Shown piece after piece: positions 34,757-42,179 of a DNA stretch of 64,000 nt. Positions within the stretch are counted from its first letter, which is position 1. Each line of letters starts with the position of its first letter. The notes under the pieces are model-generated. The model searched no databases. It was not told where the DNA came from and worked only from the letters and a program-made list of their open reading frames with translations. The stretch comes from JBEBSD01 sp040394475 (GTDB lineage: Bacteria > Bacteroidota > Bacteroidia > Cytophagales > Spirosomataceae). Made by a program: the position numbers and the translations under genes. Location of the stretch: positions 1-64,000 of the forward strand of contig JBEBSD010000003.1 in the NCBI GenBank assembly GCA_040394475.1, written 5' to 3'.

Positions 34757-36184
34757 ATGAAGTTAACTTTTTGGGGAGCCGCCGGTCAGGTCACAGGAAG
34801 TATGTACCTCCTGGAAACAGACGATTTCCGTATACTGATTGATTGCGGGCTGGACTTTGACAGGGATGAAAAGGAAAAAAAGCTGCTGTATGACGAGCAG
34901 AAGAGTGTTTTTCCGTTTGATGCTTCCCTGGTGAATATTGTGCTCCTGACGCATGCACACATCGATCATTCCGGGAACATCCCGAATTTATACAAAGAAG
35001 GTTTCGAAGGGCGGGTCATCTGTACGGAGGCCACCTATGCGCTTTCGGCGCTGTTGCTGAAAGATGCCGCCAACCTGCATCAGCGAAGGGTCGACAGCAG
35101 CAATCAGCCCCAGGCCGTAAAAAAGCGGCGTAAAAAGCGAAAGGAGCTCCCGCGGGATATGTACCTGGAAAAGCAGGTCAATGAAGCCCTGGACAACTTT
35201 GTGACCATCGGTTTCGGCAAGGCTTACCGGATTGCCGATCATGTAAAAGTGACCTACCTGCCGGCCGGCCACTTATTGGGGGCCGCGCATATTTTCATGG
35301 AAGTATATGAAAACGGGGAACAGAAGACGATCTGTTTCTCGGGAGATATCGGGCGCAGCAACTACCCGTTGCTGGTGGATCCGGCCCCTGTGCCCCAGGC
35401 CGATTACCTGGTCTGTGAAAGTACGTACGGGAACCGGCGCCGTGAAGATACCCGCCGGCCGGAAGAGGCCCTCTGGGATGTCATCAACCGGACCTGTGTG
35501 GCCATGCCTGGAAGGCTGATCATACCGGCCTTCAGTGTGGGACGCACACAGGCGCTTTTGTATACCCTGAACCGCCTGTCTACCGAGGGGAGACTGCCGC
35601 CCATTAAGGTTTTTTCCGACAGCCCGCTGGCCTATGCTTCCACGAAAGTGTACCAGCGCTATTTCCGTCAGCTTAACCGCGAAGCCCGGGAGTTTCAGGA
35701 GGATAACGACCTGCTGTTTGATTTCGAAAACCTGATCTATCTCGAAAGCAGCGATGCCAGCCGGAGTGTTGCCAACTACAATGAACCTTGTATTATTATT
35801 TCATCTTCCGGCATGATCCAGGGAGGGCGGGTCGAATACCATGTAGCGGCGAATATCCAGAACCCTTATGCCACCATTTTGCTGATTGGTTATGCGTCGG
35901 AGGGGACCCTTGGCCGGCGTTTGCTGGAGGGGCAGGATGTCATCACCATCAAGGGAGAGCCGGTAAAAGTGTTAGCGAATATTGAAAAAATTGACGTATT
36001 TAGCGGTCACGGAGACCTGGATGATTTGCAGGAATTTGTCAGGCAGCAGGATCCGGAAAAGCTGAAAAAGGTGTTTCTCGTGCATGGCGAAGCACAAAGT
36101 ATGGAGGATTTTAAGACCTCTCTCGGTACCTGCGGATACCATCAGGTAATCATACCGGTGCGTGGCGGAACGTACGAATTGTAG
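34757..36184 (+). CDS. metallo-beta-lactamase / beta-CASP RNA-processing exonuclease-like protein
   Basis: A 475-residue cytoplasmic zinc nuclease of the CPSF73-like MBL/beta-CASP family. The first 220 residues form the MBL part: LTHAHIDHSGNIPNL carries the HxHxDH metal motif and YLPAGHLLGAAHIFME and CFSGDIGRSNYPLL supply later ligands. The beta-CASP domain contains LIIPAFSVGRTQALLYTL and IIISSSGMIQGGRVEYH. The C-terminal RMMBL part has VDVFSGHGDLDDL-like (IDVFSGHGDLDDLQ) and VFLVHGEAQS. It is the first gene of an apparent operon with accA (40 bp) and an asparaginase gene. Role in RNA turnover is inferred from family. Confidence 0.93.
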   Translation: MKLTFWGAAGQVTGSMYLLETDDFRILIDCGLDFDRDEKEKKLLYDEQKSVFPFDASLVNIVLLTHAHIDHSGNIPNLYKEGFEGRVICTEATYALSALLLKDAANLHQRRVDSSNQPQAVKKRRKKRKELPRDMYLEKQVNEALDNFVTIGFGKAYRIADHVKVTYLPAGHLLGAAHIFMEVYENGEQKTICFSGDIGRSNYPLLVDPAPVPQADYLVCESTYGNRRREDTRRPEEALWDVINRTCVAMPGRLIIPAFSVGRTQALLYTLNRLSTEGRLPPIKVFSDSPLAYASTKVYQRYFRQLNREAREFQEDNDLLFDFENLIYLESSDASRSVANYNEPCIIISSSGMIQGGRVEYHVAANIQNPYATILLIGYASEGTLGRRLLEGQDVITIKGEPVKVLANIEKIDVFSGHGDLDDLQEFVRQQDPEKLKKVFLVHGEAQSMEDFKTSLGTCGYHQVIIPVRGGTYEL

Positions 36185-36224
36185 GTCCGGATAAACCATT
36201 TCAAACAGAATTTAACAGAGCTTC

Positions 36225-37181
36225 ATGCGAACGTATCTTGATTTTGAAAAACCTATTGCGGAGTTGGAAAATAAGCTGGCGGAAATGAAAAAGCTGGCAT
36301 CGGAGAACAATGTCGATGTCACAGAAGCTTCGCGTTCCCTGGAAGGCAGTATTGTAAAGCTCCGGGAGGAAATATTCGGAAACCTTACGCGCTGGCAGCG
36401 GGTGCAGCTTTCGCGGCATCCTGACCGTCCGTATACCTTGGATTACATTGAGCAGATTTGCGACGAATTCATCGAACTGCACGGCGACCGCCAGGTGCGG
36501 GATGATCCGGCCATTGTGGGTGGTTTTGCCAGGATTGGCGGCGAAACGGTAATGCTGATCGGTCAGCAGAAGGGCCGGAATACGAAACAACGCCAGTACC
36601 GTAATTTCGGGATGCCGAACCCGGAAGGTTACCGGAAGGCGCTGCGCCTGATGCAGCTCGCAGAGAAATTCAACAAGCCTATTGTTACCCTCATTGACAC
36701 TCCGGGGGCTTTCCCGGGGCTGGAGGCGGAAGAACGGGGCCAGGGCGAAGCCATAGCCCGGAATTTACGGGAAATGTTTCTGCTGAACGTACCCGTGATT
36801 TGCATCGTCATCGGGGAAGGGGCGTCCGGCGGGGCGCTGGGGATTGCTATCGGCGACAAGGTGCTGATGCTGGAGAATACCTGGTATTCGGTGATCTCCC
36901 CGGAATCGTGTTCTTCTATTCTGTGGAGGAGTTGGGATTATAAAGAACAGGCGGCAGAAGCGCTGCAGCTGACGGCGAAAGACATGCTGACCAACAAGTT
37001 GATCGACGGGATCGTCCCCGAGCCGGAAGGCGGCGCGCACCTGGATCCGGCCGGAATGGCGGAGGTGTTAAAGGCAGTCATTCTGGAACATATAAAAGCA
37101 CTTTCTAAAATCAGTCCTGACAAACGGATCAAAAAACGGATTGATAAATTCTGTGAAATGGGGGTGGTAATGGAAGGATAA
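36225..37181 (+). CDS. accA: acetyl-CoA carboxylase carboxyltransferase subunit alpha
   Basis: A 318-residue subunit that, with AccD, transfers the carboxyl group from biotin to acetyl-CoA in fatty-acid synthesis. The N-terminal helix region YLDFEKPIAELENKLAEMKK, the RVQLSRHPDRPYTLDYIEQI segment and the crotonase-fold core IDTPGAFPGLEAEERGQGEA, VICIVIGEGASGGALGIAIG and YSVISPESCSSILWR are all standard. Length matches the family. It lies 40 bp after the nuclease gene and only 5 bp before the asparaginase gene. Confidence 0.97.
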   Translation: MRTYLDFEKPIAELENKLAEMKKLASENNVDVTEASRSLEGSIVKLREEIFGNLTRWQRVQLSRHPDRPYTLDYIEQICDEFIELHGDRQVRDDPAIVGGFARIGGETVMLIGQQKGRNTKQRQYRNFGMPNPEGYRKALRLMQLAEKFNKPIVTLIDTPGAFPGLEAEERGQGEAIARNLREMFLLNVPVICIVIGEGASGGALGIAIGDKVLMLENTWYSVISPESCSSILWRSWDYKEQAAEALQLTAKDMLTNKLIDGIVPEPEGGAHLDPAGMAEVLKAVILEHIKALSKISPDKRIKKRIDKFCEMGVVMEG

Positions 37182-37186
37182 AGGGT

Positions 37187-38263
37187 ATGGCGTACCAAAC
37201 CATTTCCATTGTCAACCACTCCAACGCAGATCCTGAAGCGCGGATCCTGGTGATTTATACCGGCGGGACTTTCGGAATGGTATACGAATCGAAAGGAAAG
37301 CAACTGGTTCCTTTCGATTTCAAGTACGCCATCGACCGCCTGCCCGAGCTTTCCCGGCTGGATTGTGAAATCACGTTCCTGTCGCTGCATGAACCTATCG
37401 ATTCTTCTGACATCACGCCCGCCATCTGGGTCGAGCTGGGACAGATTATTGCGTCGCGCTATAACGCCTACGACAGCTTTGTCATTCTCCACGGCACGGA
37501 CACGATGGCCTATACGGCGTCGGCGCTGAGTTTCTTACTGGAGAACCTGAACAAACCCGTTTTGCTGACAGGGGCGCAGCTTCCAATAGGGGTGGCGCGG
37601 TCGGATGCGCGGGAAAATTTGCTGACAGCCCTGGAAATTGCCTCCGCCAGGCATCCGGACGGAACACCGGTGGTTTCGGAAGTTTGTATTTTCTTTAATT
37701 CCCTGCTTCTGAGGGGCAATCGTGCGGCAAAAAGAGAAACCTCCCAATTCAATGCTTTTTATTCGGGGAATTATCCGGTGCTGGCCAATGCCGGCGTCCG
37801 TATCGAATACAATAAGCCCTATCTGAAACCCTGTGAACCAACTGCAATATTGGAGGTCCACAGCCGGCTGGACACCCGTGTCGCTTTTCTGAAATTGTTT
37901 CCGGGGATCAGCGAAACCGTTATTCAATCGGTTCTGCAGGTACCTGGTTTGAAAGGAATCGTACTGGAAACATTCGGCGCAGGGAATGCGCCCCGGTACC
38001 AAATGTTGCTCGAACAATTGGAAGCAGCCATAGCCCGGGGGATTTTCATCCTGAATGTTACCCAATGTGAAGGGGGCAGGGTGGTACAGGGGCAGTACGG
38101 AGCGAGTGTGCGGCTGGCCGGCATAGGAGTCATCAGCGGCGCCGACATCACTTCTGAAGCCGCCATTACCAAACTGATGTTTGTGCTGGGGCAGGAGGGG
38201 AGTGCAGCAAAGATCCGGTATCAGCTGGGCAATTCCCTTCGCGGTGAAATGAGTGGGCAGTGA
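37187..38263 (+). CDS. ansA: type I asparaginase
   Basis: A 358-residue L-asparaginase that hydrolyses asparagine to aspartate and ammonia. The first catalytic Thr is in ILVIYTGGTFGMVYES and the second, with Asp, in FVILHGTDTMAYTASALSFL. LTGAQLPIGVARSDARENLL is the following conserved segment, and IVLETFGAGNAP lies in the C-terminal domain. No signal peptide is seen, in keeping with the cytoplasmic type I enzyme. It follows accA by 5 bp and is the last gene before tRNA-Ser. Confidence 0.94.
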   Translation: MAYQTISIVNHSNADPEARILVIYTGGTFGMVYESKGKQLVPFDFKYAIDRLPELSRLDCEITFLSLHEPIDSSDITPAIWVELGQIIASRYNAYDSFVILHGTDTMAYTASALSFLLENLNKPVLLTGAQLPIGVARSDARENLLTALEIASARHPDGTPVVSEVCIFFNSLLLRGNRAAKRETSQFNAFYSGNYPVLANAGVRIEYNKPYLKPCEPTAILEVHSRLDTRVAFLKLFPGISETVIQSVLQVPGLKGIVLETFGAGNAPRYQMLLEQLEAAIARGIFILNVTQCEGGRVVQGQYGASVRLAGIGVISGADITSEAAITKLMFVLGQEGSAAKIRYQLGNSLRGEMSGQ

Positions 38264-38283
38264 AAATATTATCACCGGTTACA

Positions 38284-38314
38284 TTGCACAAAAACCATTT
38301 AAACGCTACCTTTG
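38284..38314 (+). promoter_or_regulatory. promoter of tRNA-Ser
   Basis: TTG at 38284-38286 and TACCTTTG at 38307-38314 are separated by 20 bp, matching the Bacteroidota primary-sigma pattern. The predicted transcript would start about 6 bp further on, just before the tRNA 5' end at 38329. Confidence 0.8.
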
Positions 38315-38328
38315 CACCCACTTTAAAC

Positions 38329-38415
38329 AGAGAGGTGTCCGAGTGGTTGAAGGAGCACGCCTGGAAAGCGTGTATACGGGTAACCGTATCGAGAGTTCGA
38401 ATCTCTTCCTCTCTG
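38329..38415 (+). tRNA. tRNA-Ser (anticodon GGA)
   Basis: An 87-nt type II tRNA. The acceptor arms AGAGAGG and CCTCTCT pair over 7 bp with discriminator G. The anticodon stem CACGC/GCGTG encloses loop CTGGAAA with anticodon GGA. A long variable arm (TACGGGTAACCGTA) and a T-arm GAGAGTTCGAATCTC complete the serine form. CCA is not encoded (CGG follows). It reads UCC/UCU codons. Confidence 0.97.
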
Positions 38416-38439
38416 CGGAATACACTAACAAAAAGTAAC

Positions 38440-38472
38440 AAAAGCCTGCAAATCAGCGATTTGCAGGCTTTT
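38440..38472 (+). terminator. terminator after tRNA-Ser
   Basis: A perfect 15-bp stem (arms AAAAGCCTGCAAATC and GATTTGCAGGCTTTT, 3-nt loop) begins 24 bp after the tRNA and ends in a T-run. Confidence 0.93.
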
Positions 38473-38512
38473 GTTCTTCAGAAGGAATGTTAAATTGTTC
38501 ATTAAATCCCAC

Positions 38513-38568
38513 AATTCTGGTGCGCTATTCGGTGAGCAGTTTAGAAGAAAAAAGTGCTCACCAGAATT
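38513..38568. repeat. nested inverted repeats downstream of tRNA-Ser
   Basis: AATTCTGGTG at 38513-38522 is matched by CACCAGAATT at 38559-38568, and GGTGAGCA at 38531-38538 by TGCTCACC at 38555-38562; the two alternatives share the right arm. This looks like a recombinase- or regulator-binding region of the former element beside the tRNA, but no duplicate of the tRNA 3' end was found. Confidence 0.4.
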
Positions 38569-38663
38569 GATGTAACTTGTTGTTACTAAACATGTTCACC
38601 CCGAAAATGTCTTGATAGTAAAAGGCTGCCATCTTACTTTTATTTACTTAAAATTTGATTGCT

Positions 38664-38780
38664 ATGTTAACAAAAAGCCTCACGTTGCTCTTTTACCTGA
38701 AAAAACGCAGCGACTACGTTAAAGGGGAATTGCCTGTATACATCCACTTTTGCTGCCTTATCCACCACCTTGTTAATTGA
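38664..38780 (+). pseudogene. N-terminal fragment of a tyrosine-recombinase integrase (Arm DNA-binding domain)
   Basis: The 38-codon frame opens MLTKSLTLLFYLKKRSDYVK and continues GELPVYI, which is the usual start of the Arm DNA-binding domain of Bacteroidota integrases. After that it turns into unrelated HFCCLIHHLVN and a TGA. The core-binding and catalytic domains are absent from the following 300 bp. Its position 250 bp after a tRNA gene is where an integrative element would carry its integrase, so this is read as the scar of a lost or degraded island. Confidence 0.72.
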
Positions 38781-39006
38781 CTCCAGAAAATTACTAAAAG
38801 AGCGTCGACGAAAACAATACCCTCTAAATCGTTGCATACACAACGATCCCCGCCCATGTCAATCTGGAGGCAGCAAAAAGAGGATGCAAAAACTGTCCTG
38901 TTGCCCCATAAGCCCCCGGTTCTAAGTTAGCTGGTTTTCCAGGCAAGTTTGATCGATACACCCGCGTAGTTACTTCTCAATATTCAAAGAATACACCCCA
39001 AATAGA

Positions 39007-39037
39007 TTGTTCGTAAACCAAACAAATTGTATATTTG
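39007..39037 (+). promoter_or_regulatory. Bacteroidota-type promoter before the small interrupted ORF
   Basis: TTG at 39007-39009 and TATATTTG at 39030-39037 are separated by exactly 20 bp, a full match to the phylum consensus. The predicted start site is about 18 bp before the ATG at 39061. Confidence 0.75.
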
Positions 39038-39060
39038 AATTATCAAACAACATAAAAGAC

Positions 39061-39219
39061 ATGATCCAACCTTTAATTTTTGAGCTTAGGATGCGGATCG
39101 CCGCCTTGCGCTAATTTCTCCGGAACCGCTCCGAACAGATGTCTGAGGATGAGGCAAATGACGTCCTGGGCGAGATCTGGAAGCTAACTAAGATCCTCGA
39201 AAAACTGGAAAAGAAATAA
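39061..39219 (+). pseudogene. small ORF interrupted by an in-frame TAA
   Basis: A 52-residue frame runs MIQPLIFELRMRIAALR, then TAA at 39112-39114, then FLRNRSEQMSEDEANDVLGE and IWKLTKILEKLEKK before the real stop TAA at 39217-39219. Both halves look like one continuous amphipathic, coiled-coil-like protein, and the TAA could be a CAA (Gln) changed by one base. A complete promoter lies upstream. An internal ATG at 39139 (MSEDEAND) could still start a 26-residue product. The family is not recognised; it belongs with the mobile-DNA scar. Confidence 0.6.
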
Positions 39220-39257
39220 AAACCGGGAGGGGCAACCCTCCCATACACCTAATTGAA

Positions 39258-39545
39258 ATGGAAGATTACAAAGTTGAAATGAAAAGATTGCTGGCCGAAG
39301 CCCAGGCCACCCGTAAAGAAGCAACCGCTTACCTACTATCCAAAGGGGAGGTGGTAGACCTCGGGGAATGGGTGACTATTAAGAATTACTGCAGGATGTT
39401 CGGTATTGAAAATTCTGAGACCGTTACAAACTGGATACGGCGCGGCATAATTCCACCGGAAAACGTCCAGGTAGTGGAGGAGTTGAATAATCTTCGCCTG
39501 GTGAAGGCGGTACCCTATCATGTCAAGACTGCGAAAGCGGTTTGA
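39258..39545 (+). CDS. small protein with DNA-binding-like (excisionase/MerR-like) segment
   Basis: A 95-residue soluble protein. Residues 1-30 are helical (VEMKRLLAEAQATRKEATAY). Residues 35-70 read VVDLGEWVTIKNYCRMFGIE, then ENSETVTNWIRRGIIPPENV, which resembles the winged-helix pattern of excisionase and MerR-like proteins (a short helix-turn-helix followed by W-IRRGIIP). It begins 38 bp after the interrupted ORF and is followed by a terminator, so the two probably formed one transcript. It may be an excisionase-like or accessory regulator of the element formerly next to tRNA-Ser. Confidence 0.6.
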   Translation: MEDYKVEMKRLLAEAQATRKEATAYLLSKGEVVDLGEWVTIKNYCRMFGIENSETVTNWIRRGIIPPENVQVVEELNNLRLVKAVPYHVKTAKAV

Positions 39546-39566
39546 TATGTTGTTTGATTAGTGCTT

Positions 39567-39602
39567 ACACCCGCAGGCGCAATCCGCTGCGGGTGTTTCT
39601 TT
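39567..39602 (+). terminator. terminator after the small DNA-binding-like gene
   Basis: A 10-bp stem (ACACCCGCAG at 39567-39576 and its complement at 39588-39597; loop GCGCAATCCG, itself partly paired) is followed by TTCTTT. Confidence 0.75.
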
Positions 39603-39618
39603 ACACAGATTACACCTA

Positions 39619-40749
39619 GTGTCTAATTGATAAAGTTATCTATATTATTTTTCAATTGACTTCCTATGACCTCTCTCTTTTTCCATACAAAGCGAGTCGG
39701 GTTTTGGTTTGCAGCTTTCACATAAGCGTGAATGTGTTCAGATAGCTTCTGTGTACTGTTAAAACTGGCTCCATTTAGTGATTTTCTTGTAAATACCCCA
39801 AACCACACCTCCACTAGATTGAGCCAGCTGGCCGATGTTGGTGTGAAGTGAAATGTTACGTTTTTGTTGTTCTCTAGCCACTGTTCGTTCTTTTTGTGGG
39901 TACAGTAATTGTCAAGTATCACGTGCAATTCTTTTTCGGGGCCATATTCAAGAACAAGCTCATCCATATAGGCCAGAAAATCTTCCCGCGTTTTAGTTTG
40001 CGTCGTCTTGGCGTTGACTATGCCGGTGGCTACTTCCAAGGCGGCGAAAAGATTTACCGTTCCGTTTCGCTTATAGGTGCTTTTCAAGCCTCTTACTAAC
40101 TTACCATTCCCGGTTTGAACGTATCCGGTCTTTCTTTCCAAAGCCTGAATGCTTGGCTTTTCATCTACACAGACAACAATAGCGTTCATCGGAGGGCTCA
40201 AATACAACCCGATAACATCTGCAGATTTTGCAGCAAAATCCTTATCGGTACTAATACACCATGTGCGCTGTCTGTCCAAATGGATCCCCTCCTTTCTTAA
40301 GAGCTTCCAAATTGCGTCCACACTGCCGTTGAGCTCTTTGGCCAAAAGCGGAGCGTCCCATCGGGCATAACCCTCCGGGGGAGATTCACTTATCTTTTTC
40401 AACAACGAATCCCGAAAAGCTGCCCCGTAAACCACTGAGCGGCCACTCCTAGGGCTGTCTTCCAGGCCAACAAGACCTCGCTCCTGATAAGACTTCCGCC
40501 AAAAGATCACCTTGTTGGGATAGGTGCGTAAATCTTTGGCTATGTCCGATGGTGCCCGGCCTTTGCTACTTTCAATTACAATATAGGCTCGCTCATGCTC
40601 CTTTCGAGAAACATTTCTACTACGAATCCTTCTCTCCAGCTCTGATTTATCCTCGCCGGAAATCTTATATGGCGCAACTTTTCTTGACATGCCATAAAGA
40701 TAAACACTATTTGTAATTATTAATGTATATTATTTACGCAATTAGACAC
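39619..40749 (-). mobile_element. complete IS630-type insertion sequence
   Basis: The element is 1131 bp with 11-bp perfect terminal inverted repeats: GTGTCTAATTG at 39619-39629 and CAATTAGACAC at 40739-40749. It is flanked by TA on both sides (39617-39618 and 40750-40751), the target duplication of the IS630/Tc1 superfamily; CTAG is formed at both junctions. The single transposase gene starts 59 bp from the right end and stops 3 bp from the left repeat. The left flank (ACACAGATTACACC) resembles the CACAGATTACGCAGATT repeat near hisD. Intact ends and gene suggest a recent insertion. Confidence 0.95.
39623..40690 (-). CDS. IS630 family transposase
   Basis: A 355-residue DDE transposase. The N-terminal helix-turn-helix region (RAPSDIAKDLRTYPNKVIFW) is followed by a second DNA-binding section (WDAPLLAKELNGSVDAIWKL). 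Catalytic residues lie in NAIVVCVDEKPSIQAL (first Asp), LHVILDNYCTHKKNEQW (second Asp) and TSASWLNLVEVWFGVFTRKS (Glu), matching the IS630 DDE pattern. Full length, uninterrupted; it reads through nearly the whole element. Confidence 0.95.
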   Translation of the reverse strand: MSRKVAPYKISGEDKSELERRIRSRNVSRKEHERAYIVIESSKGRAPSDIAKDLRTYPNKVIFWRKSYQERGLVGLEDSPRSGRSVVYGAAFRDSLLKKISESPPEGYARWDAPLLAKELNGSVDAIWKLLRKEGIHLDRQRTWCISTDKDFAAKSADVIGLYLSPPMNAIVVCVDEKPSIQALERKTGYVQTGNGKLVRGLKSTYKRNGTVNLFAALEVATGIVNAKTTQTKTREDFLAYMDELVLEYGPEKELHVILDNYCTHKKNEQWLENNKNVTFHFTPTSASWLNLVEVWFGVFTRKSLNGASFNSTQKLSEHIHAYVKAANQNPTRFVWKKREVIGSQLKNNIDNFIN

Positions 40750-40886
40750 TAGAACGGTCGCAGGTTTATATACTGTCAAATTTCGCCATCTCACGGTTTC
40801 CTTCATAGTACATCGAAAAGGATTTGAAAGCCTTATTTTTTAAAAGGTAAAAATGGTGTGTATCCATATAGTAGAGGTGCATATTG

Positions 40887-42146
40887 TCAAACAATTTTAC
40901 TGACATCAATCATGTAAATCTGGCGCCCCAGCCCTTCATGGGTAGCGTCAAAAAATATCATTTTACCATCCCGACTCTGTCTGGGATGGAGGTCGCAGCG
41001 CCATTCGCCCGAATAGCTGGCCGGTGAATGAAATCGCCCTAATGCTATCCGTTTGTTGTTCTTCACATCGAAAAGATACAGCTCTTGCAGGCGTTCTTTC
41101 CCCAGCGGGTAGGTATCATTCAAAATTATATTGTTTTCATGATCAGCTAAATAGGTGATATGCCCGTTATGGGTCATCAGGCCTTGGCCAACGGGAAGAG
41201 CTTCGTCCATTTTATCTTTAAGTAAATAAAAGCCATCCGGTTTCCCCAAAGGGCGGGTCCAGACACAAATGTGCTCATTATCGGCCCAAATGAAATGAGA
41301 TGCGTTACCCGATGGATCAATTACAAATGGATCACTCCCATCTTTATTTGCGGTTATCAATCGGGTAGTAAACGCCCTGCTGGAAGTGGGTGTCCCAAAT
41401 TCTTTTCGCCACCTATTTAAAAACACAAAGCGATTACTGTCGGGGCTTATTAAAATTTGATTATACCAATGCCAATAGTTGGATACGTCCTCTCCCAGGT
41501 GGGACACATTCGCAAATTGGGAGTAAGGAATCGTCAACTTACTTTCTCCAGTTTGGAGATCAATGCTATAAATACCTGTTTCCTCCGGTGCTTTCAGATG
41601 AACGAAACGATCTGGAACTCCTTTATATCCATACCCGGGCCGCATGTTTTGCAAACGGCCAAAATCCAAACCCAAAGCCCAACGTGCATCTGGGCTGATG
41701 GTAAAAATTGGTTTAGGTAAAATCCTTTTTTTTCCGGTTTCTATGTCTAAAATTATAGATATAAACCTGCCCTCGTGTAGGTCGTTCCATATAACCTCGT
41801 TGGTCGACCCTGGCAACCATTGTAACATACAGCCTTGTTGCCAGCACCATGTATGGCTTTCACCCAAAGCTATCCAGCGATCCCCGTCTTGCAGGTCTAT
41901 CATTCCGATTCCTATAGTATCATTCTCCGCAGGAGTTCTTCCTTCGAAATTAACCTGCATCGCTAACAAGTATCTTCCAGTTGGGTCAATCTGCAACTTG
42001 TCGTAATATCCAAACCAATGAAATTTCGGGCCGTTTGTAAGTCTTCGAACCGGCGGAAACTGCTCTGAAGTGAGTTGACCCGAAAGCATATGTTGGAACC
42101 CTAATCCAAAGATTCCGGTGTTTTTAATAAAATGTCTTCTATTCAT
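40887..42146 (-). CDS. exported beta-propeller-like protein, putative glycan-active
   Basis: A 419-residue protein. The N-terminus MNRRHFIKNTGIFGLG has a twin-arginine-like RRHFIK pattern, so export by Tat is likely. The rest consists of repeated WD/TolB-like blades with SPDxxR or SPDxN turns: FTISPDARWALGLDFGRL, ILISPDSNRFVFLNRW, HFIWADNEHICVWTRP, LHPRQSRDGKMIFFDATH. An early HWFGYYDKLQIDPTGRY segment recurs in proteins annotated oligogalacturonate-lyase-like or TolB-like. It lies 33 bp after the gene at 42180 and ends the locus. Catalytic function is not evident from residues alone; a lyase or a binding role are both possible. Confidence 0.65.
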   Translation of the reverse strand: MNRRHFIKNTGIFGLGFQHMLSGQLTSEQFPPVRRLTNGPKFHWFGYYDKLQIDPTGRYLLAMQVNFEGRTPAENDTIGIGMIDLQDGDRWIALGESHTWCWQQGCMLQWLPGSTNEVIWNDLHEGRFISIILDIETGKKRILPKPIFTISPDARWALGLDFGRLQNMRPGYGYKGVPDRFVHLKAPEETGIYSIDLQTGESKLTIPYSQFANVSHLGEDVSNYWHWYNQILISPDSNRFVFLNRWRKEFGTPTSSRAFTTRLITANKDGSDPFVIDPSGNASHFIWADNEHICVWTRPLGKPDGFYLLKDKMDEALPVGQGLMTHNGHITYLADHENNIILNDTYPLGKERLQELYLFDVKNNKRIALGRFHSPASYSGEWRCDLHPRQSRDGKMIFFDATHEGLGRQIYMIDVSKIV

Positions 42147-42179
42147 AATGTTGGTTGAAATAGTGTATTAGGAACTACG

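Noticed and set aside
38416..40886. att site: repeat of the tRNA-Ser 3' end downstream
   Set aside because: I looked for GAGTTCGAATCTCTTCCTC and shorter parts in the following sequence and did not see a second copy, so island boundaries are not claimed.
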